A stretch of DNA of 61,623 bases from Planctomycetaceae bacterium (GTDB lineage: Bacteria > Planctomycetota > Planctomycetia > Planctomycetales > Planctomycetaceae): positions 1 through 61,623 of the forward strand of contig WFTL01000021.1 in the NCBI GenBank assembly GCA_015485495.1. Direction: 5' to 3'. Positions within the stretch are counted from its first letter, which is position 1, and every line of letters starts with the position of its first letter. A model generated the notes under the pieces. That model saw only the letters and a program-made list of their open reading frames with translations, did not search any database and was not told where the DNA came from. Positions 1 to 8,187 of the stretch are shown here, piece after piece. The position numbers were made by a program, and so were the translations under genes.

Positions 1-1670
1 GCCGCTGTTCCCAGAGCCGTGTCGCCGACGACCGTGGCTGCGGCTCCCCCGGCAAAATCCGTGGCCACGTGGATGACCGTTCCGGCGGCCGCATCGGCCA
101 CCAGGGGAGCGACGGCTTCGCCGGCCGGCCCGAATCCCAGGCTGAACAGCACCACGCTGGTCACCGGACGAATGGCCGCCGACACGTGATGAAGCTGGCG
201 ATACAGTTCGTACCGCTTCGGATCGTCTGCCCGGAAGTGCTCCATCTCTTCAGCCACCACCGCACTCAGTTCCGCCTGGAAATCGACCGTCTGGTGCTGC
301 CGTTTCAGTGCGGCCATCAGTTCGCTGCGGGAGGCTCCCTGGAGGATGGTTTCCACTCGCGGCCGAATCAGATCGTTTCCGGAATCGGCCAGAAGCTGCA
401 GCCGGCTGAACAGTTCTTCGATCGTCGTCAGGATGGCTGTCCATTCCCGTTCCTGATACTGAGTGAGGAGTTCGGGCGGTTCTCCCTGAATGGCCTGCCG
501 GGCTTTGCGCAGCGGCCACAGGAGCCCTCGGCTGACGGTGTCGTAAACCGAATTGATGCGGTGAGCCCAGCCGCTCTGGCGGGATCTCCACCAGGCACGG
601 ATTTCAGCGACGAAGGCGGCCGTCGGCGGTCCCGGCCAGTCGCGAACGCGAAAATCGATGTCGGACGACAGGAGCCTTGCAGCGGTGTTCAGATCGGCGC
701 CTCTTCGGCTGAGATCCTGCATCCAGCCCGGGATGCCGTGGTCCGGACGGAGCAGTTCTCGCAGGGAACCACGCAGAGAGCGCAGACGAATGTCACGGAA
801 TTTCAGACGCGACAGGTCGTCTTTCAGGCTGCGGGGCGGACTGTCGCAGGAGCGATGTTCGCCGGGGGCCGGCGGCCAGGGGCGTTCGTAAAACGGCAGA
901 CGCAGTTCTTCGGCCGCGGACCGGTCGTTCGGAGCCAGATACACGTGTTCCGGGTTCGTCCCGGTTTCCGAACAGAATGTGTCGATCCAGATCGGCCAGT
1001 ACGATTCGTCTTCCGGAAGCTCACACTGATTGAACACGACGATGACCGTCCTGTCTTCGGCGGCCGCTTTTCGGAAGAAATCCTTGACCGCCGCATCGTT
1101 GTATTTCTGCTGTGTCAGCACGGCGATGAGAACGTCGGCACTGCGGCGAATCGCATCGGCTCGAATCCAGTTGACACGGGCATCACTGTCGATGTCCGGG
1201 GTATCGAGTACCAGAAGGGTTGGCGGCAGTTCGGACGCGGTTTTCCAGAACAGTTCGTTGCCGGACGTTTCCTGCAGGGCCCGGTCGGCGTTCGTCCATT
1301 CGTGCAGTTCGAAATCGGGAAACAGCCGAGGCAGGTCGTGACGATCGGTGAATCCTTCCGGAACCAGACAGACCGGATGTTTCGTTCCCGATGCCAGGGG
1401 ACTTGTGGAACTGGCCCGGCATCCGGCCAGGTGGTTGAAGATGACACTCTTGCCGGTGTTCGTTCCTCCCACAACGGCTGCGACGAGCCAGGCATCCTGT
1501 CCGAGCTGCGGCAGGAGTTTCTGCCGCAGCAGTTCGTACCACTCATGAGAATCCAGCGGTGCCGGCTGCAGGACCTGAGCTGCCGTGTGCAGTTCCTGAA
1601 CGGCCTGCTGCAGTTCTGCTGCGGCTTCAGAAACGCCGGAAAAAGTCGATGAAGAAAGGGGGCCGGGCAT
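1..1670 (-). CDS. Dynamin-like / P-loop GTPase, 3' end cut by window edge
   Basis: Translation from the ATG at 1670 is open to the left edge (about 556 residues, no stop reached). After an N-terminal helical stretch there is a P-loop GGTNTGKS at residues 68-75. A G3-like DTPD lies at 156-159 after a hydrophobic strand (TLLVL), and a G4-like NQCE at 214-217 after VIVVF. Residues from about 290 on are helical and charged, and the last visible part is rich in Ala, Gly and Val and could insert into or lie on a membrane. This order (G domain, long helical stalk, hydrophobic tip) fits dynamin-like bacterial GTPases, but the subfamily is unknown. DTPD instead of DTPG and NQCE instead of NKxD are unusual, so guanine specificity is not certain. 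The start was chosen because it is the first in-frame Met and has a promoter-like site 42 bp upstream. Role inferred: membrane remodelling or stress-related membrane maintenance. Confidence 0.75.
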   Translation of the reverse strand, partial: MPGPLSSSTFSGVSEAAAELQQAVQELHTAAQVLQPAPLDSHEWYELLRQKLLPQLGQDAWLVAAVVGGTNTGKSVIFNHLAGCRASSTSPLASGTKHPVCLVPEGFTDRHDLPRLFPDFELHEWTNADRALQETSGNELFWKTASELPPTLLVLDTPDIDSDARVNWIRADAIRRSADVLIAVLTQQKYNDAAVKDFFRKAAAEDRTVIVVFNQCELPEDESYWPIWIDTFCSETGTNPEHVYLAPNDRSAAEELRLPFYERPWPPAPGEHRSCDSPPRSLKDDLSRLKFRDIRLRSLRGSLRELLRPDHGIPGWMQDLSRRGADLNTAARLLSSDIDFRVRDWPGPPTAAFVAEIRAWWRSRQSGWAHRINSVYDTVSRGLLWPLRKARQAIQGEPPELLTQYQEREWTAILTTIEELFSRLQLLADSGNDLIRPRVETILQGASRSELMAALKRQHQTVDFQAELSAVVAEEMEHFRADDPKRYELYRQLHHVSAAIRPVTSVVLFSLGFGPAGEAVAPLVADAAAGTVIHVATDFAGGAAATVVGDTALGTA

Positions 1671-1711
1671 GGGCGCAGGACGAAAAGAACGGCGAACGGC
1701 GGTGCAGGTGC

Positions 1712-1739
1712 ATTATCCGCATTCTGCTGTCGACGTCAC
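1712..1739 (-). promoter_or_regulatory. Candidate sigma70-type promoter of the GTPase gene
   Basis: On the minus strand a -35-like GTGACG (1739-1734) and a -10-like GATAAT (1717-1712) are separated by 16 bp. The -10 box ends about 42 bp before the GTPase start. This is a match by eye only; planctomycete promoter consensus may differ. Confidence 0.35.
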
Positions 1740-1820
1740 GTCCGTCCGACGATTCCTGAGGCTGTTCAGCGGTTTCCGGTGTGTGAAGCGTTTCGGAAGG
1801 TTTCCGAAGGCGCATAGAAA

Positions 1821-1851
1821 CGGGGTTCCGCGACAGCGTCGAAGAACCCCG
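1821..1851 (-). terminator. Hairpin downstream of the ferredoxin gene
   Basis: CGGGGTTC (1821-1828) pairs perfectly with GAACCCCG (1844-1851) around a 15-nt loop, about 105 bp past the ferredoxin stop. On the minus strand the stem is followed by GTTTCTA, only a weak T-rich stretch, so termination is plausible but not certain. Confidence 0.45.
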
Positions 1852-1955
1852 GAGGATTTCAGGCCCGCATCATCAGGCGAGTGCCAAAGCGCACTGCGAC
1901 AGCAGCCGACTTCAGGCGGATGCCGTCCTCGGCACGCGGCGGCCGACTGCGGACG

Positions 1956-2258
1956 TCAGCTGGCGGAAGGACACTGACCGCCGGTTTCTGCCAGCGAAGT
2001 TTTCTGTTCTGTGATGTTCGGCCACTGCGGCGCCATTTCCGCGTTGAGTTCCTTGTAGCCGGCCCACTCTTCGGGGAGGTTGTCTTCGTGGAAAATCGCT
2101 TCCACAGGACATTCCGGAACACAGGCTTCGCAGTCGATGCATTCATCCGGGTGAATCACCAGGATCGATTCTCCCTCGTAGAAACATTCCACCGGACAGA
2201 CGACGACGCAGTCGGTGTACTTGCAGTTGAAACATGGTTCGGCAACGACGTGGGTCAT
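1956..2258 (-). CDS. fdxA: 7Fe ferredoxin (FdxA type)
   Basis: A 100-residue soluble electron carrier. The N-terminus [17 protein letters not shown] and the following CFYEGES are very close to bacterial FdxA. Cysteines at 9, 12, 17 and 21 (the last followed by Pro) and a second set in the pattern [12 protein letters not shown] support one [3Fe-4S] and one [4Fe-4S] cluster. After the second cluster comes a 45-residue tail ([16 protein letters not shown]) usual for this family. An AAAGGG ribosome binding site lies 8 nt before the ATG. It is monocistronic, with a hairpin downstream and a gap of about 500 bp upstream shared with the divergent ECF sigma gene. The redox partner cannot be told from context. 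Confidence 0.93.
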   Translation of the reverse strand: MTHVVAEPCFNCKYTDCVVVCPVECFYEGESILVIHPDECIDCEACVPECPVEAIFHEDNLPEEWAGYKELNAEMAPQWPNITEQKTSLAETGGQCPSAS

Positions 2259-2760
2259 TGTGGTGCCCTTTCTTCCCTTCTGAGATGTGTCGTGCCCGCG
2301 CGAGGTACATGTCGGGCAGGAATCAGCGTCCGGGTTCTTCCGGTTCCCCGTCCGGACCGGTGAAAACCGCGAGGGCCGCTGACATGAGCGGTTTGTATGA
2401 GAATTGTTTCGACTTTTTCCATGGGAGACGTCGGCCCAATGCTTTCGGAATCAAATTGAGACGCAATCTCGGAAACAGGTCGGCTGAATTCTGCCGGGTT
2501 TTTGGGCCGACTGAGCGGAGTGCGGGGCGGCATCTGCCAGGATGGTTTCCCCGCAGGGACGAGGACGATTTTCTGTTTCCCTGCACGCAGGAAAACGCCG
2601 GTTGCTTCGTTTCGGCCCGGAAGGCACAATATTCTCGAGTTTGAGTGAACTTTTTTTCATCCCGAATCGGGTCTTCCGGCGTAGTTTCTGCGGAGACTCC
2701 GGGTGTGACCAGCGAATCATCAGGGCCGCTGTTCGTTTGTTCCAGACTGGCGTGACCGCC
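2259..2760. other. Intergenic region between divergent fdxA and ECF sigma gene
   Basis: About 500 bp without a convincing gene. It must hold promoters for both divergent genes. A near-perfect inverted repeat lies at 2575-2596 (GTTTCCCTGC, AC, GCAGGAAAAC; one mismatch), and a T7 tract at about 2649-2655. The open frames crossing it have no family resemblance and overlap the sigma gene antisense. Confidence 0.5.
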
Positions 2761-3336
2761 ATGCCGCTGTCCGAAACCGACAGAAAACTGATTCGTGATC
2801 TCCTCAGCCGAACGGAGGGGGCGTGGGAAGTTTTCGTGGATCGTTTTGCCGGTCTGGTGATTCAGGTGATTCGGCACACGGCCGAAGCGCACAGTTACCG
2901 GCTGAGCGCGGACGACGAAGACGATCTGTGCGCGGATGTATTTGCGGCTCTGGTCGATCGTCGAATGGCCGCACTGCGACGGTTTCGGGGGCGGTCTTCG
3001 CTGGCGACGTGGCTGACAGTGATCGTTCGTCGCATCGTGCTCAGAAAACTGCGTCAGAAAAGGTATGCGGAAGCTCTGGGGCATGTGAACGCTCACAACA
3101 GCGCCATCGAGAAGGCGACGGAATCGAGAGATTCCAGGGATTCTTCCGTCGATGATCGCGACCAGGTGCGTTCGCTGATGGAGCGTCTTCCGCAGAGATC
3201 GCAGGATGTTCTGAAAATGTTCTACTGGGACGGTCTGAGCTACGAACAGATTGCAGAGCGGCTGGGACTGTCGGCTGCGGCTGTGGGGCCTCTTCTTTCC
3301 CGGATTCGGGGCCGGCTGAAGGCGGGCGCCCGCTGA
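2761..3336 (+). CDS. ECF-like RNA polymerase sigma factor
   Basis: A 191-residue sigma-70 family protein with only regions 2 and 4, as in extracytoplasmic-function sigma factors. Region 2: the helix DDLCADVFAALVDRR followed by ALRRFRGRSSLATWLTVIVRR, which matches the -10 binding and core-binding helix pattern. Region 4 spans about residues 140-190: the helix-turn-helix LSYEQIAERLGLSAAAVGPLLSRIRGRLK binds the -35 element. An upstream in-frame extension exists but has no conserved character, so the start was set at MPLSETDRK. No anti-sigma factor gene is next to it, so its control is unknown. The next gene (an exported His-rich lipoprotein) is 188 bp away and may or may not be a target. Confidence 0.85.
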   Translation: MPLSETDRKLIRDLLSRTEGAWEVFVDRFAGLVIQVIRHTAEAHSYRLSADDEDDLCADVFAALVDRRMAALRRFRGRSSLATWLTVIVRRIVLRKLRQKRYAEALGHVNAHNSAIEKATESRDSRDSSVDDRDQVRSLMERLPQRSQDVLKMFYWDGLSYEQIAERLGLSAAAVGPLLSRIRGRLKAGAR

Positions 3337-3524
3337 TGCGGTTCCGTTGATCGTCCGTTTTCCGGTTTCCGTGCCTGGGTGCCGGCTGTGGATGGAAATT
3401 CGCGGGGGGCGTCCTAGAATCGGCCCGCACAGCGATGCGACGTGTGGAAGAAGCGGATAGGTCGTGTCGCATGGTGGAAATCGAACCGCTCCCCGACGGA
3501 AACTCATTACGGAAAACGGATATT

Positions 3525-4127
3525 ATGCTGCGTCTGCTGGTGGCTGTTGTGGTCTGCCTTCCGGTTCTGCTGGCCGGATGTCAGTCGGGAAACGAATACG
3601 GCGAGTATGATCAGGCGCCGGAAAGCGATACATCGAATCCGTCTGCGGACTATCACGACCACACGGGGGTGCATGGCGGCACGATCATCGAATTCGATGC
3701 GGCGCATGCGCATCATGGAGAAGTCGTGTTCGACCCGCAGTCGCGTGACATCACCGTCTATTTTTACGGATCGAAAATCGGGGAGGCTCATGCGGCGTCC
3801 GATGTCGTGTTCGAACTGGAAGAAGGAGACGACGAAATTCACCTGGAAGTGACTCCGCGTCCGCTGGAAGGAGAAACGGAAGAAACCGCATCGTGTTTCG
3901 TGGTTTCCGGAAGCGGTCTTCCCGAAGGAACGACGTCTCTGGATGAACTGCATGGTCACTTCCACGTGACACTGGATGGTGAGGAATACAGCGGTCACTT
4001 TGGCCATGCCGGCCACGATCACGGCGGGGAAGATGGCCATGCGCATGATGACCATGAGCATGAGCATGACGACCATGATCACGAGGAGGCGGATCATGCG
4101 GCAGAAGAGACGTCGGCGGCCGAATAG
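3525..4127 (+). CDS. Histidine-rich lipoprotein, probable metal binding
   Basis: A 200-residue predicted lipoprotein. The N-terminus is a short signal peptide ending in the lipobox LAGC with the lipidated Cys at residue 19. The middle (about residues 45-160) is a beta-rich domain beginning DHTGVHGG and containing EFDAAHAHHGE and TVYFYGSKIG. The C-terminus is a low-complexity His/Asp/Glu tail (HAHDDHEHEHDDHDHEE), a likely Zn, Ni or Cu chelating segment. The start at 3525 is preferred over an in-frame ATG at 3435 because only the former begins a signal peptide. It lies 18 bp before the glutaminyl cyclase gene, so the two are probably co-transcribed. Substrate and partner are unknown; a periplasmic metal buffer is an inference. 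Confidence 0.75.
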   Translation: MLRLLVAVVVCLPVLLAGCQSGNEYGEYDQAPESDTSNPSADYHDHTGVHGGTIIEFDAAHAHHGEVVFDPQSRDITVYFYGSKIGEAHAASDVVFELEEGDDEIHLEVTPRPLEGETEETASCFVVSGSGLPEGTTSLDELHGHFHVTLDGEEYSGHFGHAGHDHGGEDGHAHDDHEHEHDDHDHEEADHAAEETSAAE

Positions 4128-4145
4128 TCCAGGCGGGAGACAGCC

Positions 4146-5021
4146 GTGAACTCAGCCGGTCCGCGGATGGATGCGGCGGGGTCGGCTGAGCGGCATCGGC
4201 GTGCCAGGTGGCGCCGCTGCGGGGCATTCGTCATTCTGCTGGCCGCCGGGTGTGCCGTTTTCGTGGTGTTTGCGGTGGAGTCTTCTCCGTCGTCCGCTGC
4301 GACGATCGAAGTGCGGTCCGTGGCGGAATATCCGCACGATCCGCGGGCATTCTGCCAGGGACTGGTGGTTCATGATGCGAAGCTGCTGGAAAGCACCGGT
4401 CAGCGCAGCCGGTCGACTCTGCGGGAGGTCGATCTGGAAACCGGAATGGTCCGCCGCATGCGGAAACTGTCCCGGGACGTGTTCGGAGAGGGGCTGACTG
4501 TCTGGAAGGATCAGGTCATTCAGCTCACCTGGAAGAACGGATATCTGATCATCTGGGATGCAGCGACTCTGGAACGGCTGGGAACCGTGGCGTATCGGCG
4601 CATCGACCGTTCTCTGAAGGAAGGCTGGGGGATCACTCACAACGGACGGCAGTTCATCATCAGCGACGGGTCGTCAGTGCTGCGTTTCGTCGATCCGTCC
4701 ACCTGGCGTGTGGTCCGCCGTCTGCGCGTGCACGCGGGCCTGCGGTCCGTTCGGAGACTGAACGAGCTGGAGTACGTCGACGGAGAAGTTCTGGCCAACG
4801 TGTGGCGTTCAACCAGGATCGCCCGCATCGATCCACAGACCGGAGCTGTCCGCGGATGGCTGGAACTGAAGCGGCTTGTTCCGGCTTCGGTGCGTCGCAG
4901 CCGCGACGCTGTCCTCAACGGAATCGCCTGGGATGCCGACAGCCGCCGGCTGTTCATCACCGGCAAGTACTGGCCGACTTTGTACGAAATCACGTACGAC
5001 GGTCTGTCCGGGGCCGAGTGA
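4146..5021 (+). CDS. Glutaminyl-peptide cyclotransferase (plant/bacterial type)
   Basis: A 291-residue protein of the Carica papaya type glutamine cyclotransferase family, a five-bladed beta-propeller that converts N-terminal glutamine of peptides to pyroglutamate. Visible family landmarks are the YPHDPRAFCQGL opening (usually FTQGL), FGEGLT, EGWGIT, the LNELEYVDG segment and LNGIAWD followed by FITGKYWPTLYEI at the end. An N-terminal hydrophobic helix (about residues 27-45) indicates export or membrane anchoring. It starts at GTG with GGGAG upstream. The gene follows the His-rich lipoprotein by 18 bp. Target peptides are unknown. Confidence 0.88.
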   Translation: MNSAGPRMDAAGSAERHRRARWRRCGAFVILLAAGCAVFVVFAVESSPSSAATIEVRSVAEYPHDPRAFCQGLVVHDAKLLESTGQRSRSTLREVDLETGMVRRMRKLSRDVFGEGLTVWKDQVIQLTWKNGYLIIWDAATLERLGTVAYRRIDRSLKEGWGITHNGRQFIISDGSSVLRFVDPSTWRVVRRLRVHAGLRSVRRLNELEYVDGEVLANVWRSTRIARIDPQTGAVRGWLELKRLVPASVRRSRDAVLNGIAWDADSRRLFITGKYWPTLYEITYDGLSGAE

Positions 5022-5197
5022 CCGGTCGGACAATCTGCTCGCCCTGCTCTGTCGGTTCGTCCTGTTCAGCTGGCCCGCCGGCCGGTGTCGGATTCCGGCG
5101 GGCTGCCGGGGCCGACGCGGTCGTCCGCAGGCGCCGGGGGATGGTTCAACGCTCAGCCTGCTGGTCGCCGTGCTGATCACCGTGGGGGGGCGCATGA

Positions 5198-5228
5198 CAA
5201 CGCGGACCGGAGAATCCGGTCCGCGTTG
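5198..5228. terminator. Perfect 13-bp hairpin between convergent genes
   Basis: CAACGCGGACCGG (5198-5210) is perfectly complementary to CCGGTCCGCGTTG (5216-5228) around the loop AGAAT. It sits between the glutaminyl cyclase (+) and the cytochrome (-) genes, 30 bp from the cytochrome stop. No T tract follows on either strand, so it may work as a bidirectional or Rho-assisted terminator. Confidence 0.6.
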
Positions 5229-5257
5229 CAGTGATTTCGGGGCACGAACGGCTCCGG

Positions 5258-5641
5258 TCAGTCGGCGGCCTTGTCTTCTCCGGGCAGTTTGCCTTCCCGG
5301 ATCAGATCGCCGAACGTTTTGCCTTCGACGTGACTTTTCTGGCTTTCGATGGCTTTGAGGGCTGCTGCGATCTTCTTCTTGTCCTTTTCCTTGGTGGTGC
5401 CGAGTTCTTCCTTCAGGGCGACTCCGTAGTTGTTGCGGTGTTTCTTTTTCTTGTTGTCTTTCGTGTTGTGGCAGACAGCGCAGTTGACTTTGACTTCCCT
5501 GCTTTTGGCCAGGTCCGGGTAGGTTTTCTTGAAGACCCCGACGAAATTCGGCCGGGCCGAAACAGAGCCGGACATCACGAAAAGGGCGAAAAACAGAGTA
5601 ACAGCGGTCACCAGCCGACCCGTGGTCCTGAACTTCAACAT
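5258..5641 (-). CDS. Small exported c-type cytochrome
   Basis: A 127-residue protein with an N-terminal signal sequence (RLVTAVTLFFALFVMSGSVSA) and one heme-binding CAVCH motif in the first half of the mature chain, followed by a very Lys-rich stretch (KDNKKKKHRNNYG). Heme would be attached covalently in the periplasm. No clear axial Met is assigned; several Met and His are absent from the C-terminal half, so the sixth ligand is unknown. The second ATG (5641) was chosen because TTGGAGG lies 5 nt before it; an in-frame ATG lies at 5656. It is monocistronic. It probably acts as a single-heme electron carrier or sensor subunit. Confidence 0.8.
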   Translation of the reverse strand: MLKFRTTGRLVTAVTLFFALFVMSGSVSARPNFVGVFKKTYPDLAKSREVKVNCAVCHNTKDNKKKKHRNNYGVALKEELGTTKEKDKKKIAAALKAIESQKSHVEGKTFGDLIREGKLPGEDKAAD

Positions 5642-6096
5642 CAACGCCTCCAACAAGTTAGGGTTCGAACATGGTTGTCGCGGGGCGACGGATCCATTTT
5701 CGGGCGAACGTCTGCGGAATCAACAGGGAATCCTGATTCCGGCAGATTGCCCATTTGGCAGGAAAGCGGCTGGCTGTCAAGCGGAGAATGTGGGGGAACT
5801 GGGGCGGAAATGCGGCTGTGGGCTTCCGCGGGGGGATTCTGGACACGCTGCAACAGACCATCGATCCGGGGAGCCGGCTGGTTTTGGCCGGGCGGTTTCG
5901 GCAGCCGGAGCGGACCGGGAACTCCGAAAGAGCACGTAATCCTGTGCTGGATTTTATTTTGCGTTGTCGGTATAACCCGCGATCCGATTTTTCGGAGTCG
6001 CGGATTTCACGGGGAAGTTCGCGTCATCACAATGGCCCTTCACTTGAGCTGTGCGGGACGGACTGTCCGTTCTGCGTCCTCCAGGCGGTTTTTTCC
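5642..6096. other. Intergenic region upstream of rpsA and the cytochrome gene
   Basis: About 455 bp with no supported gene. A -10-like TATAAC lies at 5971-5976, about 120 bp before rpsA, followed at about 5980-6001 by an imperfect hairpin (GCGATCCG, TTTTT, CGGAGTCGC). The leader could hold an S1 autoregulation site, as in other bacteria, but I see no proof. The cytochrome promoter must lie in the left half. Confidence 0.4.
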
Positions 6097-7875
6097 ATGG
6101 TCGATCGTCACCTCCTTCGTGAATTCTCTGTAGACGAACAGGAAATCGAATCTCTTTTCACCGAGCCGGAAGAACTTCTGTATGAGCACGAAGCGCAGAC
6201 GTACGACATCAATCAGCTTCTGACCGGCCGGGTCGTTCGTGTCGATGACGAAGAGGTGGTTGTCGACATCGGGTACAAGAGTGAAGGCATCATCCAGCGG
6301 GACGAATGGGAATCGGACGACGAGCTGCCTCAGCCGGGCGATGAAATCGAGGTGCTCCTCGAAGAGTTCGAGGATTCCATCGGTCTGATTCTGCTGTCAT
6401 GGCGCAAGGCGCGGCGGATTCGACAGTGGGAAGACGTCATTTCGCGGCACTCCGAAGGCGATGTCGTGCGCGGGACGGTGGAACGGAAGATCAAGGGCGG
6501 ACTGCTGGTCGACATTGGCGTGCACGTGTTCCTGCCGGCCAGTCAGGTGGACGTGCGGCGTCCTCAGGACATCGGGGACTACATCGGCCAGGAAATCGAG
6601 TGCATGATCCTGAAGATCGATGAGCAGCGGCGGAACATTGTCGTGTCGCGACGCCGACTCATCGAAGAAGCCCGCGAAAAGATGAAAAAGGAGCTGCTGG
6701 AAACGCTCCAGGTCGGCGACATTCGCAAGGGGGTTGTCAAGAACATTGCCGATTTCGGCGCCTTCGTGGACCTGGGCGGCATCGACGGTCTGCTGCACAT
6801 CACCGACATGAGCTGGGGGCGCATCAGTCATCCGACGGAAATGGTTCACATCGACGACGAACTCGAAGTGATGGTGCTGAACATCGACTACGAGAAGGAA
6901 AAGATTGCTCTGGGGCTGAAACAGAAGACTCCCAGTCCCTGGGAGAATATCGAAGAAAAGTATCCGGTCAACAGCGTGGTGCGCGGCGAAGTGGTCAATG
7001 TGCTGACCTACGGCGCCTTCGTGAAGCTGGAGGACGGTATCGAAGGACTCGTGCACATCAGCGAGATGTCGTGGACCCGGCGGGTGAGTCACCCGAGCGA
7101 ACTGGTCAGCATCGGCGACGAAGTGGATGTGATGGTTCTGGGGATCAACACCCAGAAGCAGGAAATCTCTCTCGGCATGAAGCAGACTCAGGACAATCCC
7201 TGGGACAACGTGGCCGAGAAGTATCCGGTGGGCACGAAAGTATCGGGGACCGTTCGCAATCTCACCAATTACGGGGCCTTTGTGGAACTGGAAGAAGGTG
7301 TCGATGGTCTGCTGCACATCAGCGATATGTCGTGGACCCGCAAGGTGTCTCACGCAAACGAACTGCTGAAAAAGGGAGATCCCATCGAATGCCAGATCCT
7401 GTCGGTCGACGAAGAGCGTCGACGGATCGCCCTGGGGCTCAAGCAGCTTTCAGAAGATCCGTGGGAAACCACGATTCCTGAGAAATACAGGCCGGGCAGT
7501 TCTGTGAAAGGAAAGGTCACGAAAATCACGAACTTCGGCGTGTTTGTGGAACTGGAGGACGACCTGGAAGGACTGCTGCACGTGTCGGAACTGGCTGACC
7601 ACAAAGTGGATCATCCGGAAGCCATGGTCAATGTGGGTGACGAACTGGAAGTGCGGGTTCTGCGGGTCGACACGGCAGACCGCAAGATCGGGCTGAGCTG
7701 CCGTTCGGATGAAGAGATTCGGGCAGAAGCGGCTCAGACAGGTGACAGCAGTGACGAATCCCGACCCCGCGAAGAACTCAAAGGTGGCATGGGAGGCAGC
7801 TCCGGCCCGCTGTTCAGTCTGGGAAGCCGTGAGGCGGATGCGGATCAGACGGATTCTTCCGACGCATCTGACTGA
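6097..7875 (+). CDS. rpsA: 30S ribosomal protein S1
   Basis: A 592-residue protein with six S1 (OB-fold) RNA-binding repeats, at roughly residues 45-110, 130-195, 210-280, 300-365, 385-450 and 472-540. The last four are nearest to each other, with the recurring core GAFVxL...DGLLHISDMSW. S1 binds mRNA on the small subunit and helps initiation. The N-terminus has an acidic leader (EQEIESLFTEPEELL) and the C-terminus a short Ser/Asp-rich tail. The ATG at 6097 fits the family; the frame stays open upstream to 5755 but that part has no S1 character. The length is slightly above the E. coli protein (557). A strong intrinsic terminator follows. Confidence 0.95.
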   Translation: MVDRHLLREFSVDEQEIESLFTEPEELLYEHEAQTYDINQLLTGRVVRVDDEEVVVDIGYKSEGIIQRDEWESDDELPQPGDEIEVLLEEFEDSIGLILLSWRKARRIRQWEDVISRHSEGDVVRGTVERKIKGGLLVDIGVHVFLPASQVDVRRPQDIGDYIGQEIECMILKIDEQRRNIVVSRRRLIEEAREKMKKELLETLQVGDIRKGVVKNIADFGAFVDLGGIDGLLHITDMSWGRISHPTEMVHIDDELEVMVLNIDYEKEKIALGLKQKTPSPWENIEEKYPVNSVVRGEVVNVLTYGAFVKLEDGIEGLVHISEMSWTRRVSHPSELVSIGDEVDVMVLGINTQKQEISLGMKQTQDNPWDNVAEKYPVGTKVSGTVRNLTNYGAFVELEEGVDGLLHISDMSWTRKVSHANELLKKGDPIECQILSVDEERRRIALGLKQLSEDPWETTIPEKYRPGSSVKGKVTKITNFGVFVELEDDLEGLLHVSELADHKVDHPEAMVNVGDELEVRVLRVDTADRKIGLSCRSDEEIRAEAAQTGDSSDESRPREELKGGMGGSSGPLFSLGSREADADQTDSSDASD

Positions 7876-7909
7876 CAACCGGAGCGGTTTTTCGACAGAC
7901 CGATTCCTG

Positions 7910-7939
7910 ATCCGCCGGCATTCGTCGGCGGATTTTTTT
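7910..7939 (+). terminator. Intrinsic terminator of rpsA
   Basis: ATCCGCCG (7910-7917) pairs with CGGCGGAT (7926-7933) around GCATTCGT and is followed directly by a run of seven T on the plus strand. It lies 35 bp after the rpsA stop codon. Confidence 0.9.
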
Positions 7940-7978
7940 GTCTCCGGTTTTCGGCCGTCTGATCACCCCTGCCGGGCC

Positions 7979-8040
7979 GAATTCGGGCTGCTTGACAGGG
8001 GACCTGGCGGAATTCGGGTTGTTGCCCAGGGGAGAAACGA
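7979..8040 (+). repeat. Imperfect 31-bp tandem duplication upstream of sigma factor gene
   Basis: GAATTCGGGCTGCTTGACAG at 7979 is repeated as GAATTCGGGTTGTTGCCCAG at 8010; 19 of the first 24 positions are identical. The spacing is 31 bp, about three DNA turns, as expected for paired binding sites on one face. It lies 150-210 bp before the FliA-type sigma gene. Confidence 0.5.
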
Positions 8041-8119
8041 GGGCTTTGTGGTGTCCGGGCGGCACGCGTGATTCCAGGGGGCATGTTTAGGAGATGGTGC
8101 GAAAACGCATCGAATGTGC

Positions 8120-8167
8120 AGATTTCAGAAATGCTCCGTTCGGGGCAGATTCGGGAATCTGAAATCT
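8120..8167 (+). promoter_or_regulatory. Inverted repeat / leader hairpin before the sigma factor gene
   Basis: AGATTTCAGA (8120-8129) is perfectly complementary to TCTGAAATCT (8158-8167) with 28 nt between the arms. The right arm ends 20 nt before the ATG and about 6 nt before the GGAAGAG-like ribosome binding site, so as RNA it would form a stem just upstream of the translation start; as DNA it could be an operator. Confidence 0.5.
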
Positions 8168-8187
8168 CCTGACGGAAGAGCGGGATC

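Noticed and set aside
69-1652. A 527-residue plus-strand open frame at the left edge
   Set aside because: The minus strand has a P-loop GTPase with ordered motifs; the plus product has no family character.
5755-6096. N-terminal extension of S1 from the in-frame start at 5755
   Set aside because: The first 114 residues have no S1 similarity and would include the likely promoter; 6097 fits the family.
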